Made by a program: the position numbers and the translations under genes. The notes beneath the pieces were generated by a model. It ran no database searches. It was given only the letters and a program-made list of their open reading frames with translations, and was not told the origin of the DNA. A stretch of DNA of 64,000 nucleotides from Micrasema longulum (Eukaryota > Arthropoda > Insecta > Trichoptera > Brachycentridae), in the NCBI GenBank assembly GCA_022494885.1, contig JAGVSM010004527.1, positions 1 through 64,000 on the forward strand, read 5' to 3'. Below, one piece after another: positions 42,899 to 55,028 of this stretch. The first letter of the stretch is position 1; each line of letters begins with the position of its first letter.

Positions 42899-44818
42899 TG
42901 AAGACCTGTAATAAAATAGGGCTTAAATACCAAAAAATAAAAAATGACGTTGAGTATGAGGAAATGTTCTATATGCCTACGCCAATAACACAAATTAGAA
43001 CTTATGTACCAGAAAAAAATATTTCATATCAATCTGAAGTCATGTATATGGGATGGAGCCTAAGTACAATACCCATTAACACATATAAGGGCCTACGTGA
43101 TTAATCGCAGCGCTAAGCATTTCATACAAAATGGCTGGACACGAGACTTGTGATCCGGATACGCCTTTTACAACAAAGCGGAAAAGAAGTGGTTTTAATA
43201 AGTTAAGTGAAAATAAAAAGTTAAAAGCCCAAGGGAAGCAATATTGTTCTACTAAAAATGTGATTGTGCCAGCAATAAGTCCTCCGAATACTTCGGTAAG
43301 TCGATTTGTTTTTAAAAATCTGTTTCGACAAATTTTTGTCAAGTTTTAACTAGCGTTCAGAATCTAGGGATGTGCAAACGATGTCTGAGGTGCACAGGGG
43401 TCAAAGTACGTAGCCTGGGAGAAGAAATCGAGTGAACACGATCACCAAATAGTAAGTGATATTTTCTGCCATTTTTTAAATGAAGAACCGGCTGTCAAAA
43501 ATTTTATGTTTGTATATAAATAATTGACGGCGAATTTCGTTTTCGAATTGCACGGCGTCTGATATTTCAATTATTTTAGTATGGAAAAATATCTGAGTAA
43601 AATATTTTTGAGTGAATTACTAAAGTTTTAAGAATAGCGGAGTATTTTATGTTCATTTGCATGATACTTTGCCTTATTTATTCTGAGATTTTAAAAGGAT
43701 TTTTCTATTTTTATAACTGTAATAAGTGCTAAATTGACCCCGTTATACCAAATTTTACAAATTTTATTCAAACGTTTTAACTAAAATTCATGTATAATTT
43801 AGTATGTATTTCATTTATAATTTAGAAGATTAATAGCTTTATAGCTTAATTTACAAGAAACATTGGGCATTTTCCTAATTACTCCTGCGAAATTATCAGA
43901 TAGGTGGGTGAATATTTATTTTTCGGCAAGAAAGCGATAAAAAGACGGCTTTTCGAAATGTCAACAGTGAAATACATACTCACCCAGGTAAATAATTTGT
44001 AGTATTGCTCGTATGTTAACCTTAGAAAGTGGCATTTAGGGTTACTTTTGACAGTCCTCCATAAAGTTGACTTTTTTTTTCAGTTCACTTGCAAGTGCCA
44101 GAATGACTGTAAAAGTCTTCTTTATGATCAAAAACTGCAGTTGCATAAATAATTTTACGAAGCTGGTGACTGGTTGAAGCAAAGTGCATATTTAATGGAA
44201 TTATTCCATATTTCAAACATTAAAAGACGGAGAAATGGGAAATACAAAAACCCATCAGAAAGCAAAAATAAAAACCTATAAACTACGCCAATTAGATTAC
44301 CAAAGCCGGATCACGGACGAAAAAAAAAAGATTTACTCAACATGATCGAGTATATGCCTTCTGAAGAACACAAAAATTTCTACAAAAATCTTTTCCAGTA
44401 GAGAGTTATGATAGATATCTTTTTCCATTGATTAATAATTATTTTTTTAAATTTACATACCTACATTATAAATGATGTATTTTTTTGTTCAAAATTATTA
44501 GTTTTACGCATCCTTGAATTGAAAATCAAACATTTTAATGGATGTTGGTGATAGGCCCTATTTTATGTTTTTACGCTAGGCACTTAGGCCTGACTAATGA
44601 AATAGCGGTTGGTCTTAAGGCCTTCTCAATTACTTTTTTATTTTATACCCTTTTAAAATAATATTTTACTATATAATTTTCACTAAACTTATTTCTTACA
44701 CATTTTAAAGAATTAAAAAATATATGCTGTATACCAAAAAAACTGAGTATATCTTTAAACCCTTGTAACTTTTTTTCACTTTTCTGGTGCTTAGGCCCAA
44801 TTTTATTACAGGTCTTCA
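42899..44818 (+). mobile_element. Candidate DNA transposon with transposase-like pseudogene
   Basis: TGAAGACCTGTAATAAAAT (42899-42917) is repeated exactly inverted at 44800-44818. The similarity continues inward for about 30 bp (AGGGCTTAAATACC against the complement of GGTGCTTAGGCCCA). A second partial inverted block lies near 44550-44570. Between them is a two-exon transposase-like pseudogene. True termini and target duplication were not resolved; the repeats could be subterminal. Length about 1.9 kb. Confidence 0.5.
43131..44401 (+). pseudogene. Two-exon transposase-like gene, internally deleted
   Basis: Exon 1 (43131-43295, 55 codons) starts MAGHETCDPDTPF, has a basic stretch KLSENKKLKAQGKQYCSTKN, and ends at a GTAAGT donor (43296). 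A TTTTTTTTTCAG acceptor ends at 44083. Exon 2 continues in phase: FTCKCQNDCKSLLYDQKLQL, then EAGDWLKQSAYLMEL and IKRRRNGKYK, later LPKPDHGRKKKDLLNMIEYM and EEHKNFYKNLFQ, ending TAG 44399-44401. In-frame TAAs at 44150 and 44279 make it a pseudogene. I associate the C.C...C N-terminal block and the KKKDLL......P..H..FY..L ending with a multi-copy insect transposase-like family whose catalytic middle is missing here. The family match is from memory and moderately sure; the splice signals are directly visible. Confidence 0.5.
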
Positions 44819-46640
44819 AGTATTGTGACATTGCTGATAATTTTTAACTTAAAGTTTAGTTTATATTAATCAACTCTAGATATTTAATTCTTTCAAAGAT
44901 GGTGAACGGTGACTTACATTTGTTAGGCGGCTATCGTTATGTACCTATAATATACTATAGATGGATTTTTATTTTGTTTTCTATTGACTTTTTTTGTATT
45001 TTTTGTATATTTTTGTAAATATTTATTATATGTTTTTTGGATTGTTATTTTTAACATAAAAAATAAGTTTTTTCTTTTGAATTAAGTATAATTAAATTTC
45101 GTTTTTTTAAAATGATTGAAGATACATATTATTCAAGATATACCTACCTGTCCTTTTTTTGTAAACATTTTTCCAATTTAAAAAATGTTATATGCCTCTT
45201 CATGATTTATTATACACAATATTTATGTGTGTTCATTTTATGAAACCACCGTGTCATAATATGAAAATACAAACATTGATGTTTTTTTTTTCGATTACCC
45301 ACTGTTTGTTATTTAAAGTGTTTATTTCTACACAGTACGTATTTTTTGTATGGTAAAAAGCACTGCGTGTCGTGTATATTAATAAATAGATCAATTTGTT
45401 GGCTTTCGCGAAGTAAGTAAGCTAAAACCTTTATTTATGTGGGTGACATTTTCGTACCATGGCAGTCTTGACGTATTATAAAAGATTGTATATAAATATC
45501 ATGTGATAGTGCTATGAACTCCGTATGCAGTAATAATGAACTTTACAGTTATGATAGTGTGTTTCTTTTTAAATTTGTGACACCTTTGACTGGGAGTGCA
45601 ATTTGTGTGACATGAAATATCTGTGTTGAAGTGCTGGGTTTTTTATGTTTTGTTAACGTAAGTTACTAAAATGATCACAAATAGTAATAATTGTCCTTTG
45701 TAAAAGGCCTGTACAGAAATGTCAATACCAACCACGCGAGAGTGATTCCAGTCAACACAAATCACACAACAACTCAGACAGATCTGTTGGCAATGACGTC
45801 ACTAGCAGACTGGCTCGCCGTTGCGTCATGTACATGACATTTATTCGTAAAAATTAAATCAAATAAAGTTTATAACAAAATGAAAAAAAGCTTCATAAAT
45901 ATTCCAACGGGGTCGCAGAACTTTTAAGAAAAGGAAAAACAGAAATTAAGGTAAATAAAACCGCACGTAAATCGGTCCGGTAGTTATTCAGTCCGTCGAG
46001 GACAACCATTCGAACATTGCCTTTTAAATATAGCGTAGAATTAAGAATAGTCCAGAAACTGCATACGCACATTAAACAGAAGACGACTAAATTACTCTTA
46101 AAAGAGTAGTTTTACGTTTTGACCCATTAGTTTCTTTGCAGACGTCGCTCAGTACGCAATTCCCAATTTGAATTCAACTATGCTGTGTTGTGTCATTTTA
46201 AAGTGTAGAAATACTTCTGGGATCTTTAAGAAACAGAATGGGATCACATTCTATGTGTAATTAGCAAATGCATGTGTAAGTAGCAAATGCATTACTTCAA
46301 AATTGTCAGATTGTCAAAGAAAACAAAATGGACATTTCGTTAGTGATGCCAGGGTAGTATTTTTTTACCCTACTTTGCTCATCTAATGAGAGAACTAATG
46401 AAAAGTGAACTTTGGATTAAACAACGCCATGGTAGACATTTGACCGACATTATCTTTAAAACATCAAATATTATTTAACATGATATGAGATTAATGATAT
46501 TCTTTTGAATCATTCCACCTCACGTTCGTAAAACGCTTGTGAAGGGAAAACTGTGAAACAACGCAGATTTCAGATTAACGGAGTTACATAAAATAATGAC
46601 TGCGACACGTTATAAATTATAAATACATAATATTGTAACA
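44819..46640. other. AT-rich interval with small repeats
   Basis: An FB-like scrap near 45425-45465 (AAACCTTTATTTATGTGGGT) and a GC-richer patch at 45720-45835 and 45890-46015 that includes CCGCACGTAAATCGGTCC. No ORF supported. Confidence 0.35.
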
Positions 46641-46649
46641 TATATAACA

Positions 46650-46925
46650 GGAGAGAATACTTTCCATTCCTCGAAATAACAAATCATTTTTCAGGATTTC
46701 CTCTTCTGTTCAAGGTGCTAGACTTTGGAATATGATACCTCTTTATGTAAAAAAATATACCTTCTCTATCCACTTTCATAACTGTAATATATATCCTTAA
46801 TTCCCTAGCCTCCTTTTATACAAAATAAAAATTGTTGCTCTCCTGTTTCCTTCCAAACTCATTATCTGATCCTACATTCCGCATTCTTTAAAGTGTATAA
46901 CACAATGTAGTTTTTTATGTGGAAG
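46650..46925 (+). mobile_element. LINE ORF2 C-terminus and 3' UTR
   Basis: Frame SFFRISSSVQGARLWNMIPL then YVKKYTFSIHFHN and a TAA matches the SF.v.gA.lWN.iP..vk ending of LINE ORF2. The UTR that follows is repeated inverted at 10020-10135. Confidence 0.6.
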
Positions 46926-47089
46926 CTTTATCTTCTTATTAAAACCGATGTTGTTTTTAACTTATTAAATTTATTCATACGTTCCGTAACATTTATCTTT
47001 TGTTATATTTTTTTAAACAAATTTTTTACCAATCCTTCTTTTTTAATTTGTCTGTTTTTTGGTGGCTAGAAGATATTCCTTTTTAATAA

Positions 47090-47240
47090 TTCTGCTAAAA
47101 TTACTTATTTCTTGTACTTGAAGATTGAAATAAATTGATAATAACGCTGATGATGGACGCTGTAATGCGATCTAAAACGTCTGTTAAGAGTACGTGCGAT
47201 ACACGGCATAGTTATACTGAAAAACTCATTGCGCATCTTT
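47090..47240 (+). mobile_element. Penelope-like family D relative with hammerhead-like motif
   Basis: CTGATGA (47147-47153), a partial stem II around TGTAAT, then AAAACGTC (47174-47181) with palindromic ACGT followed by C. Arrangement and loop sequence (TGTAATG) match family D at 37898-37935. Confidence 0.5.
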
Positions 47241-47449
47241 TATTTCTTTTGAGATGTTTGTTAATATAGTAACAGCGTTAGGGGTCAGATATTAGGAACA
47301 CAATTTCGCATCATTCTAACAAAAGCAATATTATTTACGCTTGAACTGTTAATTCTATACAGATAGTCAGGTAAGATATAATTTTATATAAGAAATTGAA
47401 GCAAAAAACATAAATTTTAAAAACCCATGAAAAATAAATTCAGGACCTT

Positions 47450-47660
47450 AGGTAAAATCTTGCTCAAATGCCTTTCTCGTCTTGGCTTCGTGCGCCTGTT
47501 TCATACATTTTATTGAATAATCCTCCCATAGTCCCAGATCATATAAGGAAAAAATATTCTGAGTGCATTAAAACTACTTCGAAGTAATTTATTTTTAATT
47601 TGGATTCAATCAAACTTTGGGAATATTTCGAGACGCTACACTGCGATGTAGTCACCTGTT
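47450..47660 (+). mobile_element. Possible LINE C-terminal fragment
   Basis: Short frames RLFHTF and VPDHIRKKYSECIKTT suggest a LINE ending but are too short to classify. Confidence 0.25.
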
Positions 47661-47711
47661 CCCATTCAAATACGATATTTAGGATACGCACAACGTCTAA
47701 AATAAATAGAA

Positions 47712-47960
47712 CCTGTAGAATTAAACTCCGTTTATCCGAACTCTAGTCATCCGGATTTTTGAAATATTCGTATCGTTATCAGGAAATAAAAAAACAAAGA
47801 TGTGGTAATAACAAATAAATAATGGCTCGAACTCTCTGTATTTTTTCAAACGCAATAAAAAAGTGTTTTTATAGTAAGTTTTGCATTTTGATTCAAAACA
47901 TTGCCTTAGTTTAATTGTTAATCCAAATATTTGGATTTCTAATAACATCGGGATAACATC
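47712..47960. mobile_element. Tigger/pogo-like relic
   Basis: The left end GTAGAATTAAACTCCGTTTA then TCCGAACTCTAGTCATCCGG resembles the CAGT.GAACCTC..TTATCCGAA terminal signature of Tigger/pogo-type elements. A weak counterpart (AATCCAAATATTTGGATT) is near 47920. No transposase. Confidence 0.45.
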
Positions 47961-48459
47961 TGAAACTCATTTATATGGATAATTTTATTTTTGCTGTATA
48001 TTAATTTATTAGTCAGTTCAGAGGCAAAAGTCGAGCTGAGAGCACGTACAGACTGGATGTGAGACTTAGTTTATTTACTAACGGATAAATTACAAAAATG
48101 GCAAACACATTTTTAAATAATACATACAGGCACAATTGAAATTAAATACAAATAAAGAAAATTAAAGCAAGGGCAAAAAAATAAATAATAATTACTCCCT
48201 CAAGACAAGATCTGGGCCGCTATTATGAACGACTATCGATATATACTGAGACGGTAAAACTAATATCAATATTTATGTACGAAAGTGTGTATATTTGTAT
48301 GAAAGTTCAAAGTATCTTCGTAGGTAACCGGTAATTGAACATGTTTTTAAAAACAATGTAAACATATTCTATTTTGCATTCTTTATTTTACTTTGTAGAT
48401 TAAATTAAATATAAATTTTAACTTCCCATCAGGATACGTACCCTGGTCTATCCTAGTGA

Positions 48460-48850
48460 TTGTTTCAATATAGAGACTCCAAAAAAGTCCAAATCTTGTC
48501 TCGAGTAAACAATGCGACACAATCGGGACATTGGTGCATGCAAGCCATAGTTTGTGCTGTGCTGATCAAGAAACAGCACATTGCCACTTGTTCCAGTAAC
48601 GATAGTACGTCAATAAAACCATTTAGTAAATTGAACATAAGTATCGAGTCAATGTTATTTCTACGTTTTTTTAGACTTGAGATTTTTAACATTGACTTCA
48701 TTTCTTTGTAAGTGTAGTGTCCCTTCTTGAAGCCAATCATCCATGCTACTTTTCTAAACAAACGATGTTGCATCGATTTGATATGATTTATCCGGTTTGC
48801 AAAGAAGGAAGGCCAGATCATGGAGGCATAAAATACACAGCGTCTGCGGC
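48460..48850 (-). pseudogene. Jockey-like ORF2 C-terminal fragment
   Basis: 118-residue minus-strand frame: MIWPSFFANRINHIKSMQHR then LFRKVAWMIG, SMLKISSLKKRRNNIDSILM and NLLNGFIDVLSLLEQ. This is the W.P.....i...Q...fr......L..L..RR...D......lngfiD.p.LL segment. A frameshift follows; another frame then continues TNYGLHAPMSRLC. Confidence 0.7.
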
Positions 48851-49053
48851 AGGCTAGTTTATATCGTCGTCCTTAAGAATAGGTGGCTTTTAGTCGCTGC
48901 TAGGCCGTGTTACTTTATTCACGATAAAAAGACAGATGTAAAGAAATAATTTCTGCGCAATCTACCTCCCCCTCTAGACATCACCGGCAATCAGATGAGC
49001 CGTGACTGGGAAAGACCGAATCAGTGCTGGAAACGGGTATTTTCAAACGCCTT

Positions 49054-49403
49054 TCAAGTACTTGAAGGGATATTTACAAAAACTACGTAAACGAAATTAG
49101 ATTTCTTCTCATTAACTGCAAATTTATTCTGTATAATAAAATTGTTTAGAAAACGCGATACCAAAACACGCGGTTTTTGTACAAAATCCTTCAATTGAAA
49201 AGAAGTTATATCGAGAACTCTGCCATTTTGAAGACGAACAATTTTAATGAACCGGATATCTCCGACAGAACCAACCTGTCTCTGGTCCTGCCTATAGAAA
49301 AGGAAGTCAGGCAGCACATGATCTCTTTGGAGATCAACATCCTTTACATCAGTGTAACTACGTTTAAGATGAAAATACTCGAGGTATGGGAGAGTATTTT
49401 GCT
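49054..49403 (-). CDS. Unrecognised 116-codon ORF
   Basis: The minus-strand frame is open from just after a TGA at 49404-49406 to a TGA at 49054. It reads LPYLEYFHLKRSYTDVKDVD, HVLPDFLFYRQDQRQVG, IRFIKIVRLQNGRVLDITSF and KFAVNEKKSNFVYVV. Charged and hydrophobic residues alternate plausibly, and a frame this long is unlikely by chance in such AT-rich DNA. It lacks a near start codon (best M-like position 49317). Not recognised; it may be an exon or part of a mobile element. Confidence 0.3.
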
Positions 49404-49564
49404 TTCATAATATCGAGCCATTCCTTAAGGATTCCTGTCTCAATTAAACGCGTTTGTACTTCGTTTTATTTATATGTCTATATTTGTTTGTTATTTCGGT
49501 CCAATAAAAAAGCATTTTAATTTAAAAGAACAAAAAAAAGTTGGATAAAAGCTAGTGGGGGCTT

Positions 49565-49796
49565 CAATATCTCTGTCGGTAAGAACTGGATTTGAGTGCT
49601 GATTTAGGGCCCAGCAGTAGTATCATATTAAAGTAGTGTTTATACTAGAATATTTCATTGTCACTGGATTGGCACCTGAAACGTAAGACTGATCATTTCA
49701 CCTTCATGTTATAAAAATAACCAATACAAGCTGCGATTGGTGTACCAATGCAGCACTCCATGCACTATTGGATGCGGAAACGGAATGATGATGAGA
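49565..49796 (+). mobile_element. SINE-B copy, mutated head
   Basis: The body matches well (CACTGGATTGGCACCTGAAA, CGTAAGACTGATCATTTCAC, GGTGTACCAATGCAGCAC, GGAATGATGATGA). The head is degraded. Confidence 0.65.
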
Positions 49797-50265
49797 ACAA
49801 TGTTTTGAGTATGTTTAAATGTTTTCAAATTGGCTGGATTTCTTTCCTATGGAGTTATTTTAAATAAACTAACTAGTAAAAGAAGAAATAGGGATATTTT
49901 TTTAAAATTCAAAAGTTAAAAACCATTTTTTTCAGGCGTTTCTTACTAAGTGAATTGGTTCACCTACATGAATCTCAGCCACATGATAAAGGTTTCAGCT
50001 TTTTAACTTCATAAAAGTCAACAAATGAAGAGTTGAGAAAATGTGAATGTTTAAACATATGCAGAATGCTGAAAGTTACAAGTGTATAAAGTGGCCACTT
50101 AAATTAGCCAATGACAGGTCATAAACCCTGTTAATGCCTAGGCTTCCATATTTCTTTCTCAAAAATATTTTCCTCTGTTGCAACCGATTTAGATCTAAAT
50201 AACTCCCTAGGGAGGAAATCTAGCCAGTCTGCAAACATTTGAACATACTCAACATATTGCTGAAT
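49797..50265. repeat. Foldback family FB, complete copy with inverted ends
   Basis: Ends 49797-49863 and 50199-50265 are about 66-bp inverted repeats: CAATGTTTTGAGTATGTTTA against the complement of GAACATACTCAACATATTG, and CTGGATTTC..TCCTATGGAG against GGAGGAAATCTAGCCAG. Interior landmarks are CAGGCGTTTCTTACTAAGTG, AATCTCAGCCACATGATAAA, AGTGGCCACTTAAATTAGCC and ACAGGTCATAAACCCTG. There is no ORF. It is probably a non-autonomous DNA transposon. No target duplication is evident, so the superfamily is unknown. Confidence 0.7.
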
Positions 50266-50819
50266 GCATTTGGTACTTACGGAGCTTTCACTATGTTACA
50301 TTAAAGGTCATTATTATATGTGTACTAGTCATAATGAACGCACTCGCAACAATTGTGTTGGTAATATATAGGATAGTTATATTTCTCTTCTCACATATTT
50401 GCCAGACACAAACAACGTAATTGCTGCACATACGCAAACTCACTTCACGAGTTTTTAAAAAATATAAAAACACCACTTAAAATTTAAATTAATAATATTG
50501 ACACAAAATAAACATGCAAAGGTACTTTATGAAATTATAATATATAAAAAAATTCAGTAAATTTTGTACAGACAACATAAACGCAATAAAAATTTAATTG
50601 ACTCTTTCCCAGAATCTCTTTTAAGCAAGTGTGTTGGATATGCTTAGGGCAGTAGAAAAGTAAAATGTAGCACAACCAGGAATATGATAGTATGTATCAT
50701 TTAATACGTACCTTCTATTTAAATTATGAAAAAGAAAAGTGAAGTAAAAATATAATAAGTGTTCAATAATTAATATTTTTTATAATAATCGTAAACAGTA
50801 CAGACGTCAGTAACAATAA

Positions 50820-50960
50820 TATCCATTTCTATCCCTGGATGTTTGTCTAATAGGGGTTGGGTTGTGAGCGATGCAGATCACGTCCTCTCCAATTCGCAAA
50901 ACCACTTTGCGTTATTCTCCCGCGTCGGGGAAGAGGTAAAGGGACATGAACACGACTCAA
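50820..50960. other. GC-rich patch
   Basis: Includes GTTGTGAGCGATGCAGATCA and CCGCGTCGGGGAAGAGG. No clear frame. Confidence 0.25.
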
Positions 50961-51169
50961 AAGGTGAATAATGCATTGAAGGTTATATAGTAATCGACGG
51001 GGTCAAAAATAAATGCCTTATTGGGGCTAAATACCTTGGTGGATTTGTCGAACTGTTGCTAGTTTTATCATTCGCCAAAATAATTACAGTTTTAGTGATG
51101 TAAAATACTTGGATTTCTCAATCAGTTAAAGGATTTTTATATGGCTAAACGGCAAAGTTTGGCAAATTG

Positions 51170-51260
51170 GTTGAAACTGTAGCTCAGCAGAAACCTGCGG
51201 TCGGGATGTGTCGGATTACGTTCGGCTGTACTCGGGTGGAAAATAAGTACAATTAGAGAT
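51170..51260 (+). repeat. Dispersed repeat shared with 5.3 kb
   Basis: CTGCGGTCGGGATGTGTCGG and TACTCGGGTGG match the complement of 5294-5343. Confidence 0.5.
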
Positions 51261-51454
51261 ATCGGATTGATTTCCATTCAAGTAATTAATTATTGTTTTG
51301 CTACTGGGAGAAAAAACTAAATGCACACTTGGGAAAATATAAACTCGACTGATTTTCTGATTTATTGACTAAAGTTATCAATTTTTAAGAACCTTCATAT
51401 TCATGTTTTTGTAATTCCTGTAGAGTCAATAAATAAAAGTCCCTAGGGCGTACA

Positions 51455-52620
51455 TATGAGTTATTTATTTATTTAAACATCAACGGTTCAAAAACCTTTT
51501 ACGAAAAAATGATTTACAGAAATAATCACAACAGTGAACAAAAATGACGTAGTACATAATAAAAAAAAATAATTAAAACTAAACAATTTAGTGAACCTAA
51601 AATATGAAAAAACAAAAAAGTAAAAAAGAAATATAACATCTCAAAATAAAAGATAACAATAACATGAGAAAGTTATATGTTAAAATATAACAAAGTAAAG
51701 TTGAGAATAATTTAAAATGTAAGTTAAGTGGTTAATATTTAACTATTTAATATTAAAAATAAAAGTCATGCAACATCAGTACTTTAAAAATATTAAGTTT
51801 TTTAGAGCAACAAGAAAACTTAAAATATCTAAAAAATACTTTTATTTTATCAGTTGGTTGGAAGAAGTTGCCATTTGACAGTAAATCCATCAATGTGTAA
51901 TTTACATTATTTTTATTATTTCATATTAATTAAATAAAAACACATATTCAAGGAAGCAAAGCTAAAATTAATAATAAATTTAAAAATAAATCCATCACTT
52001 TTTCTAAAAAATAACGAGTGAGATAACATTTTCATTAATTAACAGAATTTGTATTGAAAATATAGGATGTTTGTTAAAATTGATTTTCATACATATGTAT
52101 CCTGGGTATAGGCGAGTGAATTTGAAAGTTGGTTCGTGAATTCTTACCAAAAAATAATTCCTTACTTCTAGTGCACCTACCAGGTATTCGAGTTTGAATT
52201 AGTTTAAGCAGAACAGGGTGGTCAATTTTTGATGTCATTATTTTAAATAAGAATAACAAATCAGCTTATACTCTACGGTCAGACAATTCAAATCATCTCA
52301 TTTTGTTTCTAAAGAAAAAAAGGGGTATTTTTAATTTATAATTTATAAAGTGCAAGAATTTGTTTTGTACCCTTTCGATAGCATGATAATAAATTTCAAA
52401 GTAGGGTGACTTAACCGAAGAGTTGTATTCAAGTCTACTCCTATGAGCCAGTACAATTGTTTCACAGTAAACACCTTTTTAAAACTTAACGCTACTCTCA
52501 AAATAATTGCTAGCATTTCATTTCATATTTTGTTATCTGATTAATATGAAAAGTAAACTGTTGTTTCTGACCAAGCAAAATACCCAGATTTTTATTTGAG
52601 ACACTCTAATTAAATCGATG
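51455..52620 (-). pseudogene. Jockey-like LINE, 3' third
   Basis: Minus-strand order from 52620: NLGILLGQKQQFTFHINQIT, then AHRSRLEYNSSVKSPYFEIY and AIERVQNKFLHF. Then in frame 52259-52074: SKIDHPVLLKLIQTRIPGRC, TRSKELFFGKNSRTNFQIHS, PIPRIHMYEN. These are the thumb and C-terminal blocks of Jockey-type ORF2 (iD.P.LL..i..riP...tR, RTN...SPI.R). A 3' UTR extends to an ATTT-rich tail at about 51455. Frameshifts and stops occur between blocks. Confidence 0.75.
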
Positions 52621-53570
52621 CAATTTAAAAACTATGGGTATAACAACAACACAACGAACCAAAACTAGCTGAAAATAAACAATTTTACACATTTAATTGA
52701 TGAATTTTATTTCATCGCGTATTTTATTTAACAATTATTTTAATGAACTTAGAAATTTAAACAACATAAAACCTAATTTATGCGTTTTGTAGTGACATTT
52801 AAATTTTCAAAATAAGTTTCGGTTTCCATTTCGGCAAAGGCTGAAAACCTTGTTTTGGTCAGTCAGAATAAATAATTTTATGGTGTATTTTTTTCTAGTT
52901 TACTGTTTTTCTAGTTTTAACGGTTTTCGTGGAAAATTAGAAAAACCACAGTCAGCAATACGTTATTTTACGAGTAATGTATACGGGATATGTTTAAAAA
53001 AATTGTTAAAACAATAAATTAAATCGATAGATAAAATTTATAACAACAGAGCACAAGTTTGATCATAAACAAAACAACAATTTTAAAATTATTAAAGCAG
53101 AAAAAAATGTTATGAAGTAGGCACTCGCATGCTTATCAAGGTTTCAAGGCAAAAGTCGTTTTTTACAGTTGGCGTAATAAAATTAGCAATTACGTTCCGA
53201 ACTACACAGAACGGTAGGGGTCGCTTCCATACACGTGTGTTCCCTTTTCGCTGATTGCTTTTCTATTTTAACCTAATAGTGATTTGTTAGCCGAATTCGC
53301 TGATCAAATTTCCCAACAAAGCGCTGCTTTTTGATACACGCTATATTTCCAGAACCAATTATTAAAAATCAAATCCTAAACTTGAAATCAAGAATGATAC
53401 ACTTCAAAATTGGAGTTCTCAATTTTTATTCGTTTTCAATTATGAAACAACAAAAATAATACAAACAAAAAAGTTCAATGTATTCATATTTTTTTCATTT
53501 CCTAATAGACTATTAAACTAATCCACTTTAAAAATAAAATGAAAATTATGTATTTTAAAAAAAAAGAAAT
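52621..53570. other. AT-rich interval
   Basis: A scrap of the TTTCGG-rich repeat at 52810-52890 (AAGTTTCGGTTTCCATTTCG). Nothing else recognised. Confidence 0.35.
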
Positions 53571-53572
53571 AT

Positions 53573-53739
53573 TAGCGGTCTTATAATCTCAAATATTTTA
53601 ATTTTGATGACCATTTTCAATGAGTTGTAAAAAACTCACTATTAGAAAATGGAAATCAAGTCAGGGTAGAGTGGGGTTCGAACCTCGGACATCTGATCCG
53701 TGAGTTTGCAACACTAGCCACATGAGCACAGCCCGATTC
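53573..53739 (-). mobile_element. SINE-A copy
   Basis: CATTTTCAATGAGTTGTAAA, TATTAGAAAATGGAAATCAA, GGGGTTCGAACCTCGGACAT (intact box B complement), CACTAGCCACATGAGC. Confidence 0.8.
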
Positions 53740-53984
53740 AATATCACTATCGTTTTATCAGCGCGATAATACATATAAAAGTTTTGTAATTACTACGCGT
53801 GACACATCACAAGTTCTTTTAAGTGAGTAAGTTGATTGGTGAGTTGGCTTCCCGTGAACCGGAAATCAATCAATAGACTCTATCATTGTTTGAATCGGAA
53901 GAACTAGTGCCGTCGTTTAAAGAAGGTTGTTATTTTGAAATACTTTTTATTAAACTTTTTTCATAAATCAATGTAATAATTGAA

Positions 53985-54150
53985 GAAAGGTTGATGTTTG
54001 AACATAGGCAATGTAGTAAATGTTAATTAAAAATGGCCACTTAAACGTACCAATGACAAATCATAAGACCTGTAAATGCCAAGACTTCCATATTTTCTTC
54101 TCTAAAATATTCTCTATGTCTGTTGTAATTTGATAATAAACCATTTAATT
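53985..54150 (+). repeat. Foldback family FB fragment
   Basis: TGTTTGAACATAGGCAATGT, ATGGCCACTTAAACGTACCA, CAAATCATAAGACCTGTAAA, CTCTATGTCTGTTGTAATTT. Confidence 0.6.
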
Positions 54151-54830
54151 TAACATGTTTTTGAACAGCAGTCTGTTTTATGAGATAGAGTTCTACGTTA
54201 AATCTACAAACATGCAGTCATATAGTGTACCTAATGGAAGATTAATTATCGCGACCTGATTGTTCACAATAGTGGAAACCTAGAACAATGCGCATCACGT
54301 CTCATCTCACTTCATGCTAAGTCTATAATCAGCATGCATGCCTCATGACTAGGGGGAGATAGCCGATCGGGGGGTAGTTTTATGCAGATGCAGATTATGG
54401 ATTAAAAAATATTTTCACATCCTTTGACCCTTATCACTTGGGTCACTAACCAAGTATTTATTTTCAAACAATTGACTTTTTAAAAAAATATTTTAACTGA
54501 CTCGTCATACGCTTAATTTAAAGCGAAGGAAAATCATAAACTTGAGCAGGCGGAATGAAGAATATAATAATACTTGTGAACAAGAACCATTACCCTGGAC
54601 AGGTGTTTTAGGCTCGATGGCTGCTCTTAGGTAAGAGCCCTGAATAATTATATCAACTCTTGTAAATAAACAAATACAACAGTGTAAGTCACTCTCCAAG
54701 CACAAGAGTTAGTCTCTTTTTTTTGGAGTGTTAGTAATAATAATTACTAGATGTATAAAGTAGGCCTGTATAGAATTTAAAAAAAACATGTACCTTTTAT
54801 GAAATTTATTAATAAAAAATAAAAAAAAGT
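54151..54830. other. No recognised feature
   Basis: A 66-codon minus-strand frame at 54505-54705 has no motif that I can place confidently. Confidence 0.3.
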
Positions 54831-54837
54831 GTTAATT

Positions 54838-54995
54838 AACTAGGTACAATATTTTATTGTTTCTGGACTAGTACCTGAAGCGTAAGACTTGATCACCTTA
54901 TTTTAATGTTGTAGATGATTGACTTACGCTGCGTTTAGTTTACAAATGCAGTGCCCTATGCACCACTGGGTGTGGAAAAGGAGATGATGACGAAA
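54838..54995 (+). mobile_element. SINE-B body, head missing
   Basis: GGACTAGTACCTGAAGCGTA, AGACTTGATCACC, GCAGTGCCCTATGCACCACT. It starts inside the body; a separate head-like piece lies 30 bp downstream at 55029. Confidence 0.6.
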
Positions 54996-55028
54996 ATAAT
55001 ATATTTATCTTAATTGCTTTATCAATTG

